Position numbers and translations under genes: made by a program
The notes under the pieces: generated by a model
What the model saw: the letters and a program-made list of their open reading frames with translations, nothing else
The model's database searches: none
Told to the model about the DNA's origin: nothing
In this document: one piece after another, positions 16,064 through 25,336 of the stretch
Layout: every line of letters starts with the position of its first letter
Position numbering within the stretch: the stretch's first letter is position 1
Assembly (NCBI GenBank): GCA_965263455.1
Contig: CBDHHN010000004.1
Location: 2,418,001-2,482,000, forward strand
Origin: CADEDH01 sp965263455
GTDB lineage: Bacteria > Actinomycetota > Acidimicrobiia > Acidimicrobiales > SZUA-35
Length of the DNA stretch: 64,000 nucleotides
Reading direction: 5' to 3'

Positions 16064-16118
16064 AACCGGGGCCGGGGAGGATCCGCCATCGCGGACCCCG
16101 CCCCGGCCCCGGCCGGTT
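16064..16118 (-). terminator. Strong GC hairpin after the phytase-like/GDPD gene
   Basis: An interrupted inverted repeat of about 20 bp per arm with a CATC loop (around 16087-16090) starts 45 bp beyond the stop at 16163 in the minus direction. It lies between two genes on the same strand and probably insulates the ABC operon. Confidence 0.65.
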
Positions 16119-16162
16119 CAGTGTCTTGTCAACCGTTGGTTACGGGCCCGGTGGCCCGGCCC

Positions 16163-18595
16163 TCATCGGGTGGGCAGACGCTCCGGGAGGCGGATCACGA
16201 TGAACTCGTTGTCATCGGGCTCGCCCTGACCCACGTGACGACCGATGCTGAACGGGTAGTTGTTGTCGTTCAGGATGCCGATCGTGGTCCGGTTGTAGAA
16301 GATGACCGACTCGATGGTCACGAAGGGGAAGGCGAACGGATCGCCCAGGCCCACGTCGCCGGGCTCGGCCGGCAGCGAGATCCCCTGGGGGTCGGCGATG
16401 TCGAGCAGGTCGACGACCTCGGTCTTGGTGACCTCCGTGCCCGGCTCGCCCAGGTGCACGTGGTACACCTTCTTGAAGCCGTCGAGGTTGCCCTGGGAAC
16501 CGTCCCGCTCGATGATCAGGCCGTTCTCCTTGTCGTACAGGATGAAGTCGCCGATGGCGCTGCCCCGGTCGTTGAGCGGGTAGGTCCACACGTCGCCGGT
16601 GTACTCGCCGGTCTTGGTGTCGAACTCGTGGATCAGCAGCTCACGCTCGGACGAGGTGTTGAGCGGCCGCTCCAGGAGCGGGTACAGGTACCGGCTGTTC
16701 TTCGACATGGCCATGCCCTCGAAGCCGCCGCTGCCCCGGACCTCGAACGGCTCGGTCAGGGTGGTCACCCGGTAGGGCCAGTAGAGCCCGGCCAGCCACG
16801 GGGTGTTGGCCCCGTCCTCGTCCTGCAGGTTGGTGCCGTCGCCCCCGACGTTGGTCTTGGGGAAGTCTCCGAAGAGGAACACGGTCCGGATCTGCGGGTA
16901 CTGCTCGTGGACGAGCAGCAGCGAGCGCCAGTCGAAGCTCTGGATGTCGGCCCGGTCCTCGTAGCCGTAGGCGGCGATGGTGCCGGCCAGGGCGTCGACG
17001 AAGGCCTGGGGTTCCAGGGTTCGGGCGGCGAACTCGGCCCGGGGGTTGATCTTGGTCTCGATGTTGTACCGGATCTCGGCCGCGTTGTCGGCCTTGGCCT
17101 CGGCCCCGGCCTCGGACGAACCGGCGCCGGTGCGGTAGTACGCCTCGTAGAAGACGACGAAGTCGAACAGCTGCGAGACCGTCGGCATCACATAGGGATC
17201 GATGAGACCCTGATCGGCGGCGAAGGCCACCGAGACCGGCGACAGGCTCAGGTCGTTGGTCTGGTCGGGACGACCGCTCAGGATCTTGTCGCAGATGAAG
17301 GTGGCCTGGATCTCGGCCGCCGTCAGGTCCCGCACGAAGACCTCGTCGTCCTCCTCGTAGGCGCTGCCGTCGGCCTTGCGGCACTTCGACGACTCGATGG
17401 CCGGATCGTGGTCCAGGATCGACACGCCGTCGGACGACACACCGGTGTCGGTCTCGAGCGTGGTCATGAGGTAGTCGAGGGCGGCCTCCATCGAGGGCAG
17501 GGTGTTCTCGGGCCGCAGGTTGCGGGCGCCGCGGTGACCCTGGGCGTCGATCTGGGAGGCGTCGATCCGGCCGTCGGCCAGGATCCAGTCGCCGGGGGTG
17601 CCGTCGCCGTCGGCGTCGTAGGCGGCCACCGCCTCGTAGAGGACGTCGGGGCTGTCGGAGATGATGCCGTCGACGTCGAGGTCGAACAGCTCGGTCATCC
17701 GGGGAGCATCGTTGATGGTGTAGGGCACGAAGGGATAGCCGGCCCGCTTGATGCTGCGGATGTTGTGGATCTCCGACGAGGCCGGGTCCAGACCGAAGTC
17801 GGCGGCGTTCTCACGGGTGCCGACGTTGGTGGTGAGGTCGCCGTCGTCGATCATGACGTGCCAGGGCGAGACCACCGGGGCCTTGGTGTTGCCGTTGAGC
17901 TGGGCGTGGGTGCGAACGGCGTTCATCACCCGGACCGTCGAGCTCTCCTCGTTCTGAGGGTTCTGGGGGGCCCGGAGCTCGCCGCCGTTCTCGAAGTCGG
18001 GCAGCGGGATGGGGGCTTCCTTCAGCTTGCCGTCCTTGCCGAAGTGCAGCAGGAACGGGCCGAACTCGTCACCGATCCAGATCTCGTTGCCGGAGGCGCT
18101 GATCTGGATCGACTCGATGTCGAAGTCGGCGCCGGTCAGGATCCGCTCATCGGTGAACTCGTTGACGATGGTCCAGGGGATGTACCCCTCGGGATCGGCC
18201 AGGTCGAGGAAGTCGAGCACCTCGATGTCGCCGTCACCGCCCCGGCTGGTCTCGAAGTTGGGCTTGATCAGGTAGAGCCGCAGGTTGTAGTCGGCCGAGT
18301 TCTCCAGGGCACCGAAGCCGTTGTCGGACATGGCCCAGTAGGTGCCGTCCCGGTTCTTGGAGATGGCCGAGACACCCTGCACCGGCTGGGCGTTCTCGAA
18401 CGGCACGGAGATGCCGTTGAACTCGCTCCCACCCAGGTACTGGCCCGAGGTGGGACCCTCGGCGAACGTGTCGGCCGGGAGGACGGCCCGCCGGATCAGT
18501 TCCGGCTTCTCGTGGTCGGCCGCTCCGGCCGCCGTGGCGATTCCCATCGCCAGCACGGCTGCCAGCGCGACGGCCAGCGCCTTTCTCATCGTCAT
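16163..18595 (-). CDS. Secreted phytase-like protein with rearranged GDPD domain
   Basis: An 810-residue exported protein. A signal peptide covers 1-26 (TMRKALAVALAAVLAMGIAT, then AAGA). Residues about 30-235 are an esterase-like/phytase-like propeller. Residues 240-325 look like the C-terminal third of a glycerophosphodiester phosphodiesterase (VPYTINDAPRMTELF, VDGIISDSP). The GDPD N-terminal part follows: HRGARNLRPENT (354-365), LETD (380-383), DHD (395-397), NIETK (511-515) and IQSFDW (551-556). From about 600 to 810 the propeller resumes. The GDPD pieces are therefore in permuted order and nested inside the propeller. The expected role is release of glycerol phosphate and phosphate outside the cell. 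ATG 18595 has AAAGGTGA upstream. Confidence 0.8.
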   Translation of the reverse strand: MTMRKALAVALAAVLAMGIATAAGAADHEKPELIRRAVLPADTFAEGPTSGQYLGGSEFNGISVPFENAQPVQGVSAISKNRDGTYWAMSDNGFGALENSADYNLRLYLIKPNFETSRGGDGDIEVLDFLDLADPEGYIPWTIVNEFTDERILTGADFDIESIQISASGNEIWIGDEFGPFLLHFGKDGKLKEAPIPLPDFENGGELRAPQNPQNEESSTVRVMNAVRTHAQLNGNTKAPVVSPWHVMIDDGDLTTNVGTRENAADFGLDPASSEIHNIRSIKRAGYPFVPYTINDAPRMTELFDLDVDGIISDSPDVLYEAVAAYDADGDGTPGDWILADGRIDASQIDAQGHRGARNLRPENTLPSMEAALDYLMTTLETDTGVSSDGVSILDHDPAIESSKCRKADGSAYEEDDEVFVRDLTAAEIQATFICDKILSGRPDQTNDLSLSPVSVAFAADQGLIDPYVMPTVSQLFDFVVFYEAYYRTGAGSSEAGAEAKADNAAEIRYNIETKINPRAEFAARTLEPQAFVDALAGTIAAYGYEDRADIQSFDWRSLLLVHEQYPQIRTVFLFGDFPKTNVGGDGTNLQDEDGANTPWLAGLYWPYRVTTLTEPFEVRGSGGFEGMAMSKNSRYLYPLLERPLNTSSERELLIHEFDTKTGEYTGDVWTYPLNDRGSAIGDFILYDKENGLIIERDGSQGNLDGFKKVYHVHLGEPGTEVTKTEVVDLLDIADPQGISLPAEPGDVGLGDPFAFPFVTIESVIFYNRTTIGILNDNNYPFSIGRHVGQGEPDDNEFIVIRLPERLPTR

Positions 18596-18973
18596 GGTTC
18601 ACCTTTCATCGACGCCGCTCTCGACCAAGGTGACCGGTCCCGGCGTGGTTTGTTCCTGACCCATGGCCCGGCCCGCCCCGTGGGGCCGCCGGGTGCCCGC
18701 GAGGGCGAAGCTACGAGACAGGGGTGAACAGCTCTGACAGGGATGAAGAACCATGGCGGAACCGCGATTGAACCGGAGAGGGCCGCCCGGTGAAGCCGTA
18801 CGACCTGGTCTGGCGCCTGCGGAGCCCGGCGCCGGGGCGACCGACGCCTGCGACGGGATCTCGCCGCGGCGGCGTCGTTTCGATTCGGACCCCGTCCCCG
18901 GCCTAGCATCGGGCTACGCCCCGTCGGCGCCCGGGCGGACGCCGACGGCCCGCACCAGCGTCAGGAGACGATC
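18596..18973. other. Divergent control region between GDPD and amidohydrolase genes
   Basis: This 378-bp stretch has no convincing ORF. It holds a Pho-box-like repeat and a minus-strand -10 (18708-18751). A plus-strand TAGCAT -10 candidate (18904-18909) lies 64 bp before the amidohydrolase start, so that gene has a leader with an AGGAGA ribosome site. Confidence 0.5.
18708..18751 (-). promoter_or_regulatory. Pho-box-like sites and -10 for the GDPD gene
   Basis: On the minus strand GTTCTTCATCC (18741-18751) and GTTCACCCCTG (18719-18729) are exactly 22 bp (two 11-bp steps) apart. A TAGCTT -10 lies 5 bp downstream (18708-18713). PhoP sites in Streptomyces are 11-bp repeats of GTTCACC, and glpQ genes there are PhoP targets. 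The middle unit is degenerate. Confidence 0.4.
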
Positions 18974-20695
18974 GTGCACGATCTGGTCATCCGCAACGGC
19001 ACCGTGGTCGACGGGACGGGGGCCGCGCCCCGGCCCGCCGACGTGGCCATCGACGGCGAGCGCATCACGGCCGTCGGCGACGTCCCCGATCGGGGGCGGA
19101 ACGAGGTCGACGCCGAGGGGCGGCTGGTCACCCCCGGCTTCGTCGACATCCACACCCACTACGACGGCCAGGTCGTGTGGGACCCCGAGATCACCCCCTC
19201 GTCCTGGCACGGGGTCACCACCATCGTCATGGGCAACTGTGGCGTCGGGTTCGCCCCGGTTCGCCCCGATCGCCACGACTTCCTCATCAGCGTCATGGAG
19301 GGGGTGGAGGACATCCCGGGTGCGGCTCTGTCGGAGGGCGTCGACTTCACCTGGGAGTCGTTCCCCGAGTATCTCGACGCCATCGACGCCGCCCCCCACG
19401 CCATCGACATCGGGACCCAGGTTCCCCACTCCGCCCTACGGGTCTACGTCATGGGCGACCGGGGCCGGGACCACACCGAGCCCGCCACCGTCGACGAGGT
19501 GGCGACCATGCGGGCCCTGACCCTGGAGGCTCTGCGGGCCGGAGCCCTGGGCTTCACCACGTCCCGCACGGTCAACCACCGGGACAAGCAGGGCAACCAG
19601 ATCCCCACGCTGACCAACGCCCCGACCGAACTGTGGGGCATCTCCGAGGCCCTGGTCGACGCCGGCTTCGGTCACCTCGAGATCGTTTCGGACTTCGTCG
19701 ACCTCGACGAGGAGTTCGAGATCATCGAGGGCATGGCGGCCCACGCCAACGGGCCGATGTCGATCCTGTTGGCCCAGGACGACCGGTCACCCGAACGGTG
19801 GCGGGAGATCCTGGGCCGGATCCAGGCCGCCCGAGCCAAGGGCATCGACCTCACGGCCCAGGTGGCCAGCCGCCCCATCAGCCTCCTCCTCGGCCTTCAG
19901 TCGTCGCTGCATCCGTTCATCACCTGTCCCACCTACCGCTCGGAGTTGGCCGATCTGCCGCTGGACGAGCGGGTGGCCCGGATGCGGGAGCCCGGGATGC
20001 GGGCCACCCTGATCGCCGAGCACGCCTCCCGTACCCACGGGATGTCGGGCCGGGTGGCGCAGTCGTTCCACAAGATGTTCCCCCTGGGTGATCCGCCCGA
20101 CTACGAGCCCGGCCCCGAGGACAGCATCCAGGCCCGGGCCGAGGCTCTGGGGGTGGCCCCGGTCGAGCTGACCTACGACCTCCTGCTGGAGCGGGACGGC
20201 CGGGAACTCCTCCTGTTCCCCCTGACCAACTTCAGCCAGGGCAACCTCGACGTCGTCCGCGAGATGAACACGGCCGAGGGCACCGTGCCCGGCTTGTCGG
20301 ACGGCGGCGCCCACTGTGGGGTCATCTGCGACGCCAGCTTCCCCACCTTCATGCTGACCCACTGGGCCCGGGATCGGGCCCGCAACGGGGCCGAGGGCCT
20401 GAGCGTGGAGTGGGTGGTGCAACGCCAGTGTCGCGACACCGCCCGCCTGCTCGGCCTCGACGACCGGGGCACCTTGGAGCCGGGCATGTTGGCCGACGTG
20501 AACGTCATCGACTTCGACAACCTCACCCTCCGGGCCCCGGAGATGGCCTACGACCTCCCGGCCGGGGGGCGTCGCCTCATCCAGCGGGCCGAGGGCTACG
20601 ACCTGACCGTGAAGCGGGGCGAGATCATCGCCCGCCACGGTTCGCCGACCGGGGCCCTGCCCGGTCGCCTCATCCGGGGTCCTCAGACCGTCTGA
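18974..20695 (+). CDS. N-acyl-D-amino-acid deacylase-like amidohydrolase
   Basis: A 573-residue member of the D-aminoacylase/dihydroorotase-like amidohydrolase superfamily. It begins with the beta-sandwich strand DLVIRNGTVVDGTG and has the metal motif HTHYD (His60, His62, Asp64). It continues with GVTTIVMGNCGVGFAP, a D-aminoacylase hallmark containing the metal-binding Cys, and ends with LSDGGAHCG and GTLEPGMLADVNVIDFD. It probably hydrolyses an N-acyl bond or cyclic amide in the cytoplasm. The exact substrate cannot be read, because this subgroup is usually only annotated broadly. GTG 18974 has AGGAGA 5-10 bp upstream. A bidirectional hairpin follows the gene. Confidence 0.85.
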   Translation: MHDLVIRNGTVVDGTGAAPRPADVAIDGERITAVGDVPDRGRNEVDAEGRLVTPGFVDIHTHYDGQVVWDPEITPSSWHGVTTIVMGNCGVGFAPVRPDRHDFLISVMEGVEDIPGAALSEGVDFTWESFPEYLDAIDAAPHAIDIGTQVPHSALRVYVMGDRGRDHTEPATVDEVATMRALTLEALRAGALGFTTSRTVNHRDKQGNQIPTLTNAPTELWGISEALVDAGFGHLEIVSDFVDLDEEFEIIEGMAAHANGPMSILLAQDDRSPERWREILGRIQAARAKGIDLTAQVASRPISLLLGLQSSLHPFITCPTYRSELADLPLDERVARMREPGMRATLIAEHASRTHGMSGRVAQSFHKMFPLGDPPDYEPGPEDSIQARAEALGVAPVELTYDLLLERDGRELLLFPLTNFSQGNLDVVREMNTAEGTVPGLSDGGAHCGVICDASFPTFMLTHWARDRARNGAEGLSVEWVVQRQCRDTARLLGLDDRGTLEPGMLADVNVIDFDNLTLRAPEMAYDLPAGGRRLIQRAEGYDLTVKRGEIIARHGSPTGALPGRLIRGPQTV

Positions 20696-20746
20696 CCCCC
20701 GTGAGATCGTGATCGGGTCCGTTGGCGCGGGCAGCCCGGTCCGACG

Positions 20747-20776
20747 TCCGGCCTGGTACCGCCGCACCAGGCCGGA
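20747..20776. terminator. Bidirectional terminator hairpin
   Basis: A perfect 11-bp stem (TCCGGCCTGGT with ACCAGGCCGGA) and 8-nt loop lie midway between the convergent amidohydrolase and FG-GAP lipoprotein genes. Confidence 0.75.
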
Positions 20777-20800
20777 GGACTCGCGTCCGCACTCCGCCCG

Positions 20801-22195
20801 TCAGCCCGCCTCGGGCGGGAGCCAGAACCGGACGACCTCCTCGTCGGTCCCGACCGCCACCACCAGACCGGGCTCCGGACCGCCGTCGCCGTCGGCGTCC
20901 TGATCGGGGGCTGGGGCCGGGGCTGGGGCTATGCCGATGTTGGTCGTGAGCCGGCCGGGGAGGGCCACCGAGGCCACGATGTCCACCGCCGCCCCGGTCT
21001 CCGACGAGGCCTGGTCGACCCTGGTCAACACGCCGAGCTCGTCCCGGGCGTCGGTGGGCACGACCACGTCGAGTCGACCGTCGCCGTCGCCGTCGATGAC
21101 CACGCCCAGATCGAGGTTGCGGCTTCCGATCCGATGGCTGGTGAACCCGGTCCGGGTGGCGACCCGGGCCAGCTTGTCGCCCTCGACCCGGAAGTACTGG
21201 ACCGTGCCCCCGAGGTGCGGGGTGCGGACGTCGATCACCTCGATCTCACCCTCGGGCCCGACCGGAGCGATGGCCAACTGATTGCGCCACCGGTTGCCCA
21301 GGCCGATCGACACCGACTCCGCCACCAGCTCGCCATCGAGCGACCACAGGGCCAGCCACGCCCCCTCGTCGGCGTTGCTGTGGGTGACCAGGATCTCCGG
21401 CGTCCCGTCGCCGGTGGCGTCGGCCACCACCGACGAGATGCCCTCGATGACCGAGGGCTCGTCCGGGCCGAACCGGAGGCGGTCATCCGGCCCGGGCCCC
21501 AGCACCTCGATGGCCGAGGCCTCGATCCGGTCGCCCAGGGCGCCGTGGGGATAGCGGTCGGTCGGGCCGACCAGGGCCACGGCCCGACCCTCGGCCTCGA
21601 CCACGATCCCGTCGGGCAGAGGATCGTCGAACCCGTCGACGGTGGGAGGCGGCACGGCGATGGCGTCGCCCACGACACGTGGGCCGGGGTCGGCGTCGGG
21701 GTCGACGAGGAGACCTCGGCCGTCGGCCAGTTCGACATACCAGAGGCCCCCGGGCCCCCCGTCGGTGTCGACGGTGACGCCGGCGCCATCGGGACCGCCG
21801 GTCACCGGGAGTACCAGCACCGGCTCGCCGGGTACGGCGACATCGACCGGTTCCACCCGGCCCAGGGCGCCGGCCCCGGCCAGGACCCGGTTGCCGTCGG
21901 CCCGCAGCGCCGCGAACCCCACGGTCACCTCGACGGGAGTCGGTCCCGCCTCCGCCGCCGTACGGTCGCCCTCGGAGCCGGTCTCGTTCTCGCCGGCCTT
22001 CTCGCCGTCGTTCTCGCTGTCGTTCTCGCTGTCGTCCGGCGCCTCGGCGTGGTCGGTGTCACCTCCGTCCGCCTGGCCGGAGGCCGGAGCCGGGGCGTCG
22101 GGTCCGGCCGTGGCCGTCGGATCATCGCTGCAGGCTGCGGCCAGGAGGACCAGCCCCAGGCCCGCCGCCACCAGGGGTAGCCAGGGTCCACGCAC
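20801..22195 (-). CDS. FG-GAP/VCBS-type lipoprotein
   Basis: A 464-residue predicted lipoprotein. The signal has a hydrophobic core ending in the lipobox LAAAC (Cys22). Residues 23-85 are an acidic, repetitive linker (SENDSENDGEKAGENE-like). The rest is a propeller with Asp-rich FG-GAP-like calcium loops, best seen as DATGDGTPEILVTH and IDGDGDGRLDVVVPT. It is anchored on the outer face of the membrane; a binding or adhesion role is common for such propellers. The GTG start at 22195 follows a GATACT -10-like hexamer by 7 bp, a loose version of the leaderless pattern seen elsewhere here. The function is unknown. Confidence 0.75.
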   Translation of the reverse strand: MRGPWLPLVAAGLGLVLLAAACSDDPTATAGPDAPAPASGQADGGDTDHAEAPDDSENDSENDGEKAGENETGSEGDRTAAEAGPTPVEVTVGFAALRADGNRVLAGAGALGRVEPVDVAVPGEPVLVLPVTGGPDGAGVTVDTDGGPGGLWYVELADGRGLLVDPDADPGPRVVGDAIAVPPPTVDGFDDPLPDGIVVEAEGRAVALVGPTDRYPHGALGDRIEASAIEVLGPGPDDRLRFGPDEPSVIEGISSVVADATGDGTPEILVTHSNADEGAWLALWSLDGELVAESVSIGLGNRWRNQLAIAPVGPEGEIEVIDVRTPHLGGTVQYFRVEGDKLARVATRTGFTSHRIGSRNLDLGVVIDGDGDGRLDVVVPTDARDELGVLTRVDQASSETGAAVDIVASVALPGRLTTNIGIAPAPAPAPDQDADGDGGPEPGLVVAVGTDEEVVRFWLPPEAG

Positions 22196-22230
22196 GGCGC
22201 TCAGTATCGCAGCGCGGGGCCTGGCCCGTG

Positions 22231-23604
22231 CTAGCGGGCGGCGGGATCCGGTGTCGGCGCCGCGTCGGGCAGCTCGGGTCGTCCGGCCAGGAGGAAGAAG
22301 CCGATGGCCAGACTGGCCCCGGCCGTGACCACGGCCAGTCCCAGGGTGTAGGTGCCGGTCAGATCACGGAGGAAGCCGACGACGAGCGGCCCGGCCATGG
22401 TCCCCAACATCATGATCATGGTCGACCAGCCCATGATCCGGCCGAAGGATCCGGCCCCGAAGTAGTCGGCCCGCATGGCCTGCATCAGGGGACCCCGGAT
22501 ACCCCAGGCCACGCCGTGGAAGGGCACGAAGGCCCAGATCATCCACGGCGCGGTGGCGAAGGTGAACAGCAGCATCCCGATGACGTGGCCGATCATGGCC
22601 GCCACCACCATGTACTGCTTCGACCAGCGGTCGCCGAACCAGCCCCCGGCGGCCTGGCCCACGAACTGGGCCAGCACCAGGCCGGTGCCGACCAGGGCCG
22701 CCACCTCCAGGGTGAAGCCCTGCTCCTCGGTCAGATAGATCGACAGGTGGGCCATGACCGAGCCCACCACCAGCAACGCCGTGGCATGGCCCAGGTTGAG
22801 CATCCAGAACGATCGGGTCCGGACCGCCTCGGCCAGGGTGAAGTCCCGCTCGGGGGAGTACGAGCCCCGGGGCGCGCCCCGCCCGTTGCCGTTCCCCGGT
22901 CTGTCGGCGGTCGAGCCGTCGGTATCGGGCTCCGGGGCGGGGAGGGGGCCGCCGTCGACCTCCTGGCCCACCGAGGCCGGATCCCCGTACAGGTGGAACG
23001 ACAGCGCCAGCACCGCCACCAGCACGATCCAGGCCGACCCGAAGGCGGTGGCCCGCCAACCGAAGTTGGTGAGCGACAACACCACCACCGGCGTCAGGAT
23101 CCCGCCCACCGGGAAACCGGCCTGAGCCAGGGCCAGGGCCGTGGAACGGCGCCGCTCGAACCACTGGACGACGGCCGTCACCACGGTGATGAAGCCGGCC
23201 AGGCTGGCCCCGATGGAGATGATCAGGAAGTAGGCGAAGAACTGGAAGGCGTTGGAGATGGTGGAGAACAGCATCAGCCCGATCCAGACCAGGACGGCCC
23301 CGACCCGGGTCACGAACCGGGGGCCGAAGCGATCCAGGAGCCAACCCTGGAGCGGTCCGAGGAGGCCCGTCTCCAACCGGTTCATGGCGAAGGCGGCGGC
23401 GATGAGGGTCGTGCTCCAGCCGAACTCCTCCCGCAGGAGGACGGCGTAGTTGGTGAAGGCGTGTTGGACGAGCCCGGCCAGCAGGGTCTGGGCCAAGGCC
23501 CCGGCCACCACCACCCGCCATCCCCAGAAGGGGCGGGGCTGGTCGGAGGGAAGGTCGTCGGGGCCGGCGTCGACCCCCGGGCGAGGAGGTTCGGTGGTGG
23601 TCAT
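22231..23604 (-). CDS. MFS transporter (monocarboxylate/oxalate-formate antiporter-like)
   Basis: A 457-residue major-facilitator protein with 12 predicted TM segments. The first is FWGWRVVVAGALAQTLLAGL, and LDRFGPRFVTRVG forms the conserved cytoplasmic loop 2-3. A long charged loop (about residues 210-255, Pro/Gly-rich) separates the two halves. The sequence type resembles the oxalate/formate and MCT-like group, which moves small carboxylates, but the solute is not predictable. Its ATG overlaps the stop of the preceding MFS gene (ATGA). It is the last gene of a MarR-MFS-MFS operon. Confidence 0.85.
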   Translation of the reverse strand: MTTTEPPRPGVDAGPDDLPSDQPRPFWGWRVVVAGALAQTLLAGLVQHAFTNYAVLLREEFGWSTTLIAAAFAMNRLETGLLGPLQGWLLDRFGPRFVTRVGAVLVWIGLMLFSTISNAFQFFAYFLIISIGASLAGFITVVTAVVQWFERRRSTALALAQAGFPVGGILTPVVVLSLTNFGWRATAFGSAWIVLVAVLALSFHLYGDPASVGQEVDGGPLPAPEPDTDGSTADRPGNGNGRGAPRGSYSPERDFTLAEAVRTRSFWMLNLGHATALLVVGSVMAHLSIYLTEEQGFTLEVAALVGTGLVLAQFVGQAAGGWFGDRWSKQYMVVAAMIGHVIGMLLFTFATAPWMIWAFVPFHGVAWGIRGPLMQAMRADYFGAGSFGRIMGWSTMIMMLGTMAGPLVVGFLRDLTGTYTLGLAVVTAGASLAIGFFLLAGRPELPDAAPTPDPAAR

Positions 23605-24821
23605 CGTTCGGCCCGCCCCCCGATCCAGATGGCCACCATGGCGGTGGCGGCGGCGCCCACCAGCAGGCCCGAACGGGGACCGGTCGCCTCGATCACGGCC
23701 CCGATCAGAGGGCCGCCGATCGGGGTCGAACCCAGGAACACCACCGAGGTGAGGGCCAGGACCCGACCCCGCATCTCCTCCGCCGCCTGGATCTGGATCA
23801 GGGCGTTCGTGCCCGAGACGAGCAGGATCGTGGTCGTCCCGACCAGGACGGCCCCGATGGTGGCCACCGCCAGGTTGGGGGCCACCGACAGGAACAGGGT
23901 CGAGACCACGAGGCCCCAGGCCGATCGGACCAGGAAGCCGACGTCGACCGTGTTGAGCCGGGCCATGGCCAACGCCCCCAGCACCGACCCCACGCTCATG
24001 AACGAGAACAACAGGGTGAAGCCGCCGGCGCCGGCGCCCAGCGACCGTTCGGCCAGCAGCGGCAGCGACACCTGGTATTCGAAGGCCAGCGTCCCGACCA
24101 CGGCCAGCATGAGGATGGCGTGGCGGAGGCTTGTGGTGGCCCAGGTGTAGCGGAGCCCGTCCATGAGTTGGCCCGACTGGCGGGCCAGGCGGGGTCCGGG
24201 GCGGATGGCCGAGGTGTCCATGGCGAGGAGGGCGCCGATGATGGCGATGTAGCTGACGGCGTTGACCGTGAACACCCAGCCCACGCCGACGGTGGTGATG
24301 AGCACGCCGGCCAGGGCCGGGCCCACGACCCGGGACGACGTCATCATGGCGGCGTGGAGGGCCACGGCGTTGGCCGCCTCGTCGGTCTCGACCAGGTCGG
24401 TGACCAGGACCCGACGGCTGGCGTTGCTGACGGCCGTCATGATCCCGCCCAGGGCCGACAGGCCGTAGATGAGGGTCAACGTCAGCTGGTCGGTGGCCAT
24501 GAGGGCGGCGAACAGGACGGCCACCGCGGCCAGGCCGACCTGATTCAGGAGCAGGAATCGGCGTCGGTCGAGCCGGTCGGCCAGGACGCCACCCCAGGCC
24601 CCGAGGAAGAGGGTGGGCAGGAACTGCATGGAGCCCACCAGGCCCAGGGCGACCCCGGAGTCGGTGAGTCGGAGCACGACCCAGATCAGGGCCACCGAGT
24701 GCATCCAGGTGCCGACCATGCTGATGAGCTGGCCGAGGAAGAAGAGTCGGAAGTTGCGGACGCCGAGGGACCGGAACGTCTCGTGTCCGGCGTGGCGTAG
24801 GGTTTGCAGGGTGGCCGTCAT
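23601..24821 (-). CDS. MFS transporter (EntS/MFS_3-like exporter)
   Basis: A 406-residue MFS protein with 12 predicted TM helices. It starts FRSLGVRNFRLFFLGQLISM, the classic opening of EntS/MFS_3 exporters, and has the loop LADRLDRRRFLLLNQ. It belongs to a different MFS subfamily from its downstream neighbour, so this is not a tandem duplication. ATGA overlaps join it to the MarR gene upstream and to the second MFS gene downstream. Context suggests efflux of a compound sensed by the MarR protein. Confidence 0.87.
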   Translation of the reverse strand: MTATLQTLRHAGHETFRSLGVRNFRLFFLGQLISMVGTWMHSVALIWVVLRLTDSGVALGLVGSMQFLPTLFLGAWGGVLADRLDRRRFLLLNQVGLAAVAVLFAALMATDQLTLTLIYGLSALGGIMTAVSNASRRVLVTDLVETDEAANAVALHAAMMTSSRVVGPALAGVLITTVGVGWVFTVNAVSYIAIIGALLAMDTSAIRPGPRLARQSGQLMDGLRYTWATTSLRHAILMLAVVGTLAFEYQVSLPLLAERSLGAGAGGFTLLFSFMSVGSVLGALAMARLNTVDVGFLVRSAWGLVVSTLFLSVAPNLAVATIGAVLVGTTTILLVSGTNALIQIQAAEEMRGRVLALTSVVFLGSTPIGGPLIGAVIEATGPRSGLLVGAAATAMVAIWIGGRAER

Positions 24822-25336
24822 GGTCGGGGTCTCCTGGTCGGTGCCCCCTCGGGCTCGGCCAGGGGCCGGGCCGAGACCAACCGTTCCAACGGATCGATGA
24901 GACGCCGGAGGTCGGCGACGTCGTCCGGGCCGAGGGCGGCCAACTTGGCCGCCAGCCACTGGTTCCGTCGCTCGCGGGTCTCCTGCATGCGCTGGCGGCC
25001 GGTGTCGGTCAGCGACACCAGGGCCCGGCGCCCGTCGCTGGGGTCGGGGGTCCGGGCCACCAGGCCCTGTTGCTCCAGCTTGGTCACGATGCGGGTGATG
25101 GTGGGCGGGGCCACGTTCTCCAGCCGGGCCACCTCGCCCAGGGGCAGGGGTCCGTCGCGGTCGATGACGGCGAGGGCCGACTGCTGCGACGGGGTGAGGC
25201 CGGTGGGGTCGACCCGTCGCTGCTGGCGGGCCAGTCGGGCCAAGGCCAGGCGCAGGCGGACGACGTCGTCGGGCTCGAGGGAGCCGGGTGGTGTCACGGT
25301 CGGTGATGAGGGGGCGGCGGTCATTTCGTTACCCAT
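24818..25336 (-). CDS. MarR-family transcriptional regulator
   Basis: A 172-residue winged-helix regulator. The DNA-binding core runs LTPSQQSALAVIDRDGPLPL, ARLENVAPPTITRIVTKLEQ and the wing RTPDPSDGRRALVSLT, all standard for MarR. Two start codons are possible, ATG 25336 and ATG 25324; the 25336 codon lies inside the 12-bp operator palindrome. The gene heads a translationally coupled operon with two exporters. A self-regulated, ligand-released repressor is the usual logic of this layout. The ligand is not known. Confidence 0.87.
   Translation of the reverse strand: MGNEMTAAPSSPTVTPPGSLEPDDVVRLRLALARLARQQRRVDPTGLTPSQQSALAVIDRDGPLPLGEVARLENVAPPTITRIVTKLEQQGLVARTPDPSDGRRALVSLTDTGRQRMQETRERRNQWLAAKLAALGPDDVADLRRLIDPLERLVSARPLAEPEGAPTRRPRP

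Noticed and set aside
16121..18727. Plus-strand frame of 868 codons opposite the GDPD gene
   Set aside because: Val/Gly/Asp/Leu-biased mirror translation without signal peptide or domain. The minus strand has the signal peptide and catalytic motifs.
22231..24821. The two MFS genes as halves of one heterodimeric transporter
   Set aside because: Each encodes a full 12-TM protein from a different MFS subfamily.
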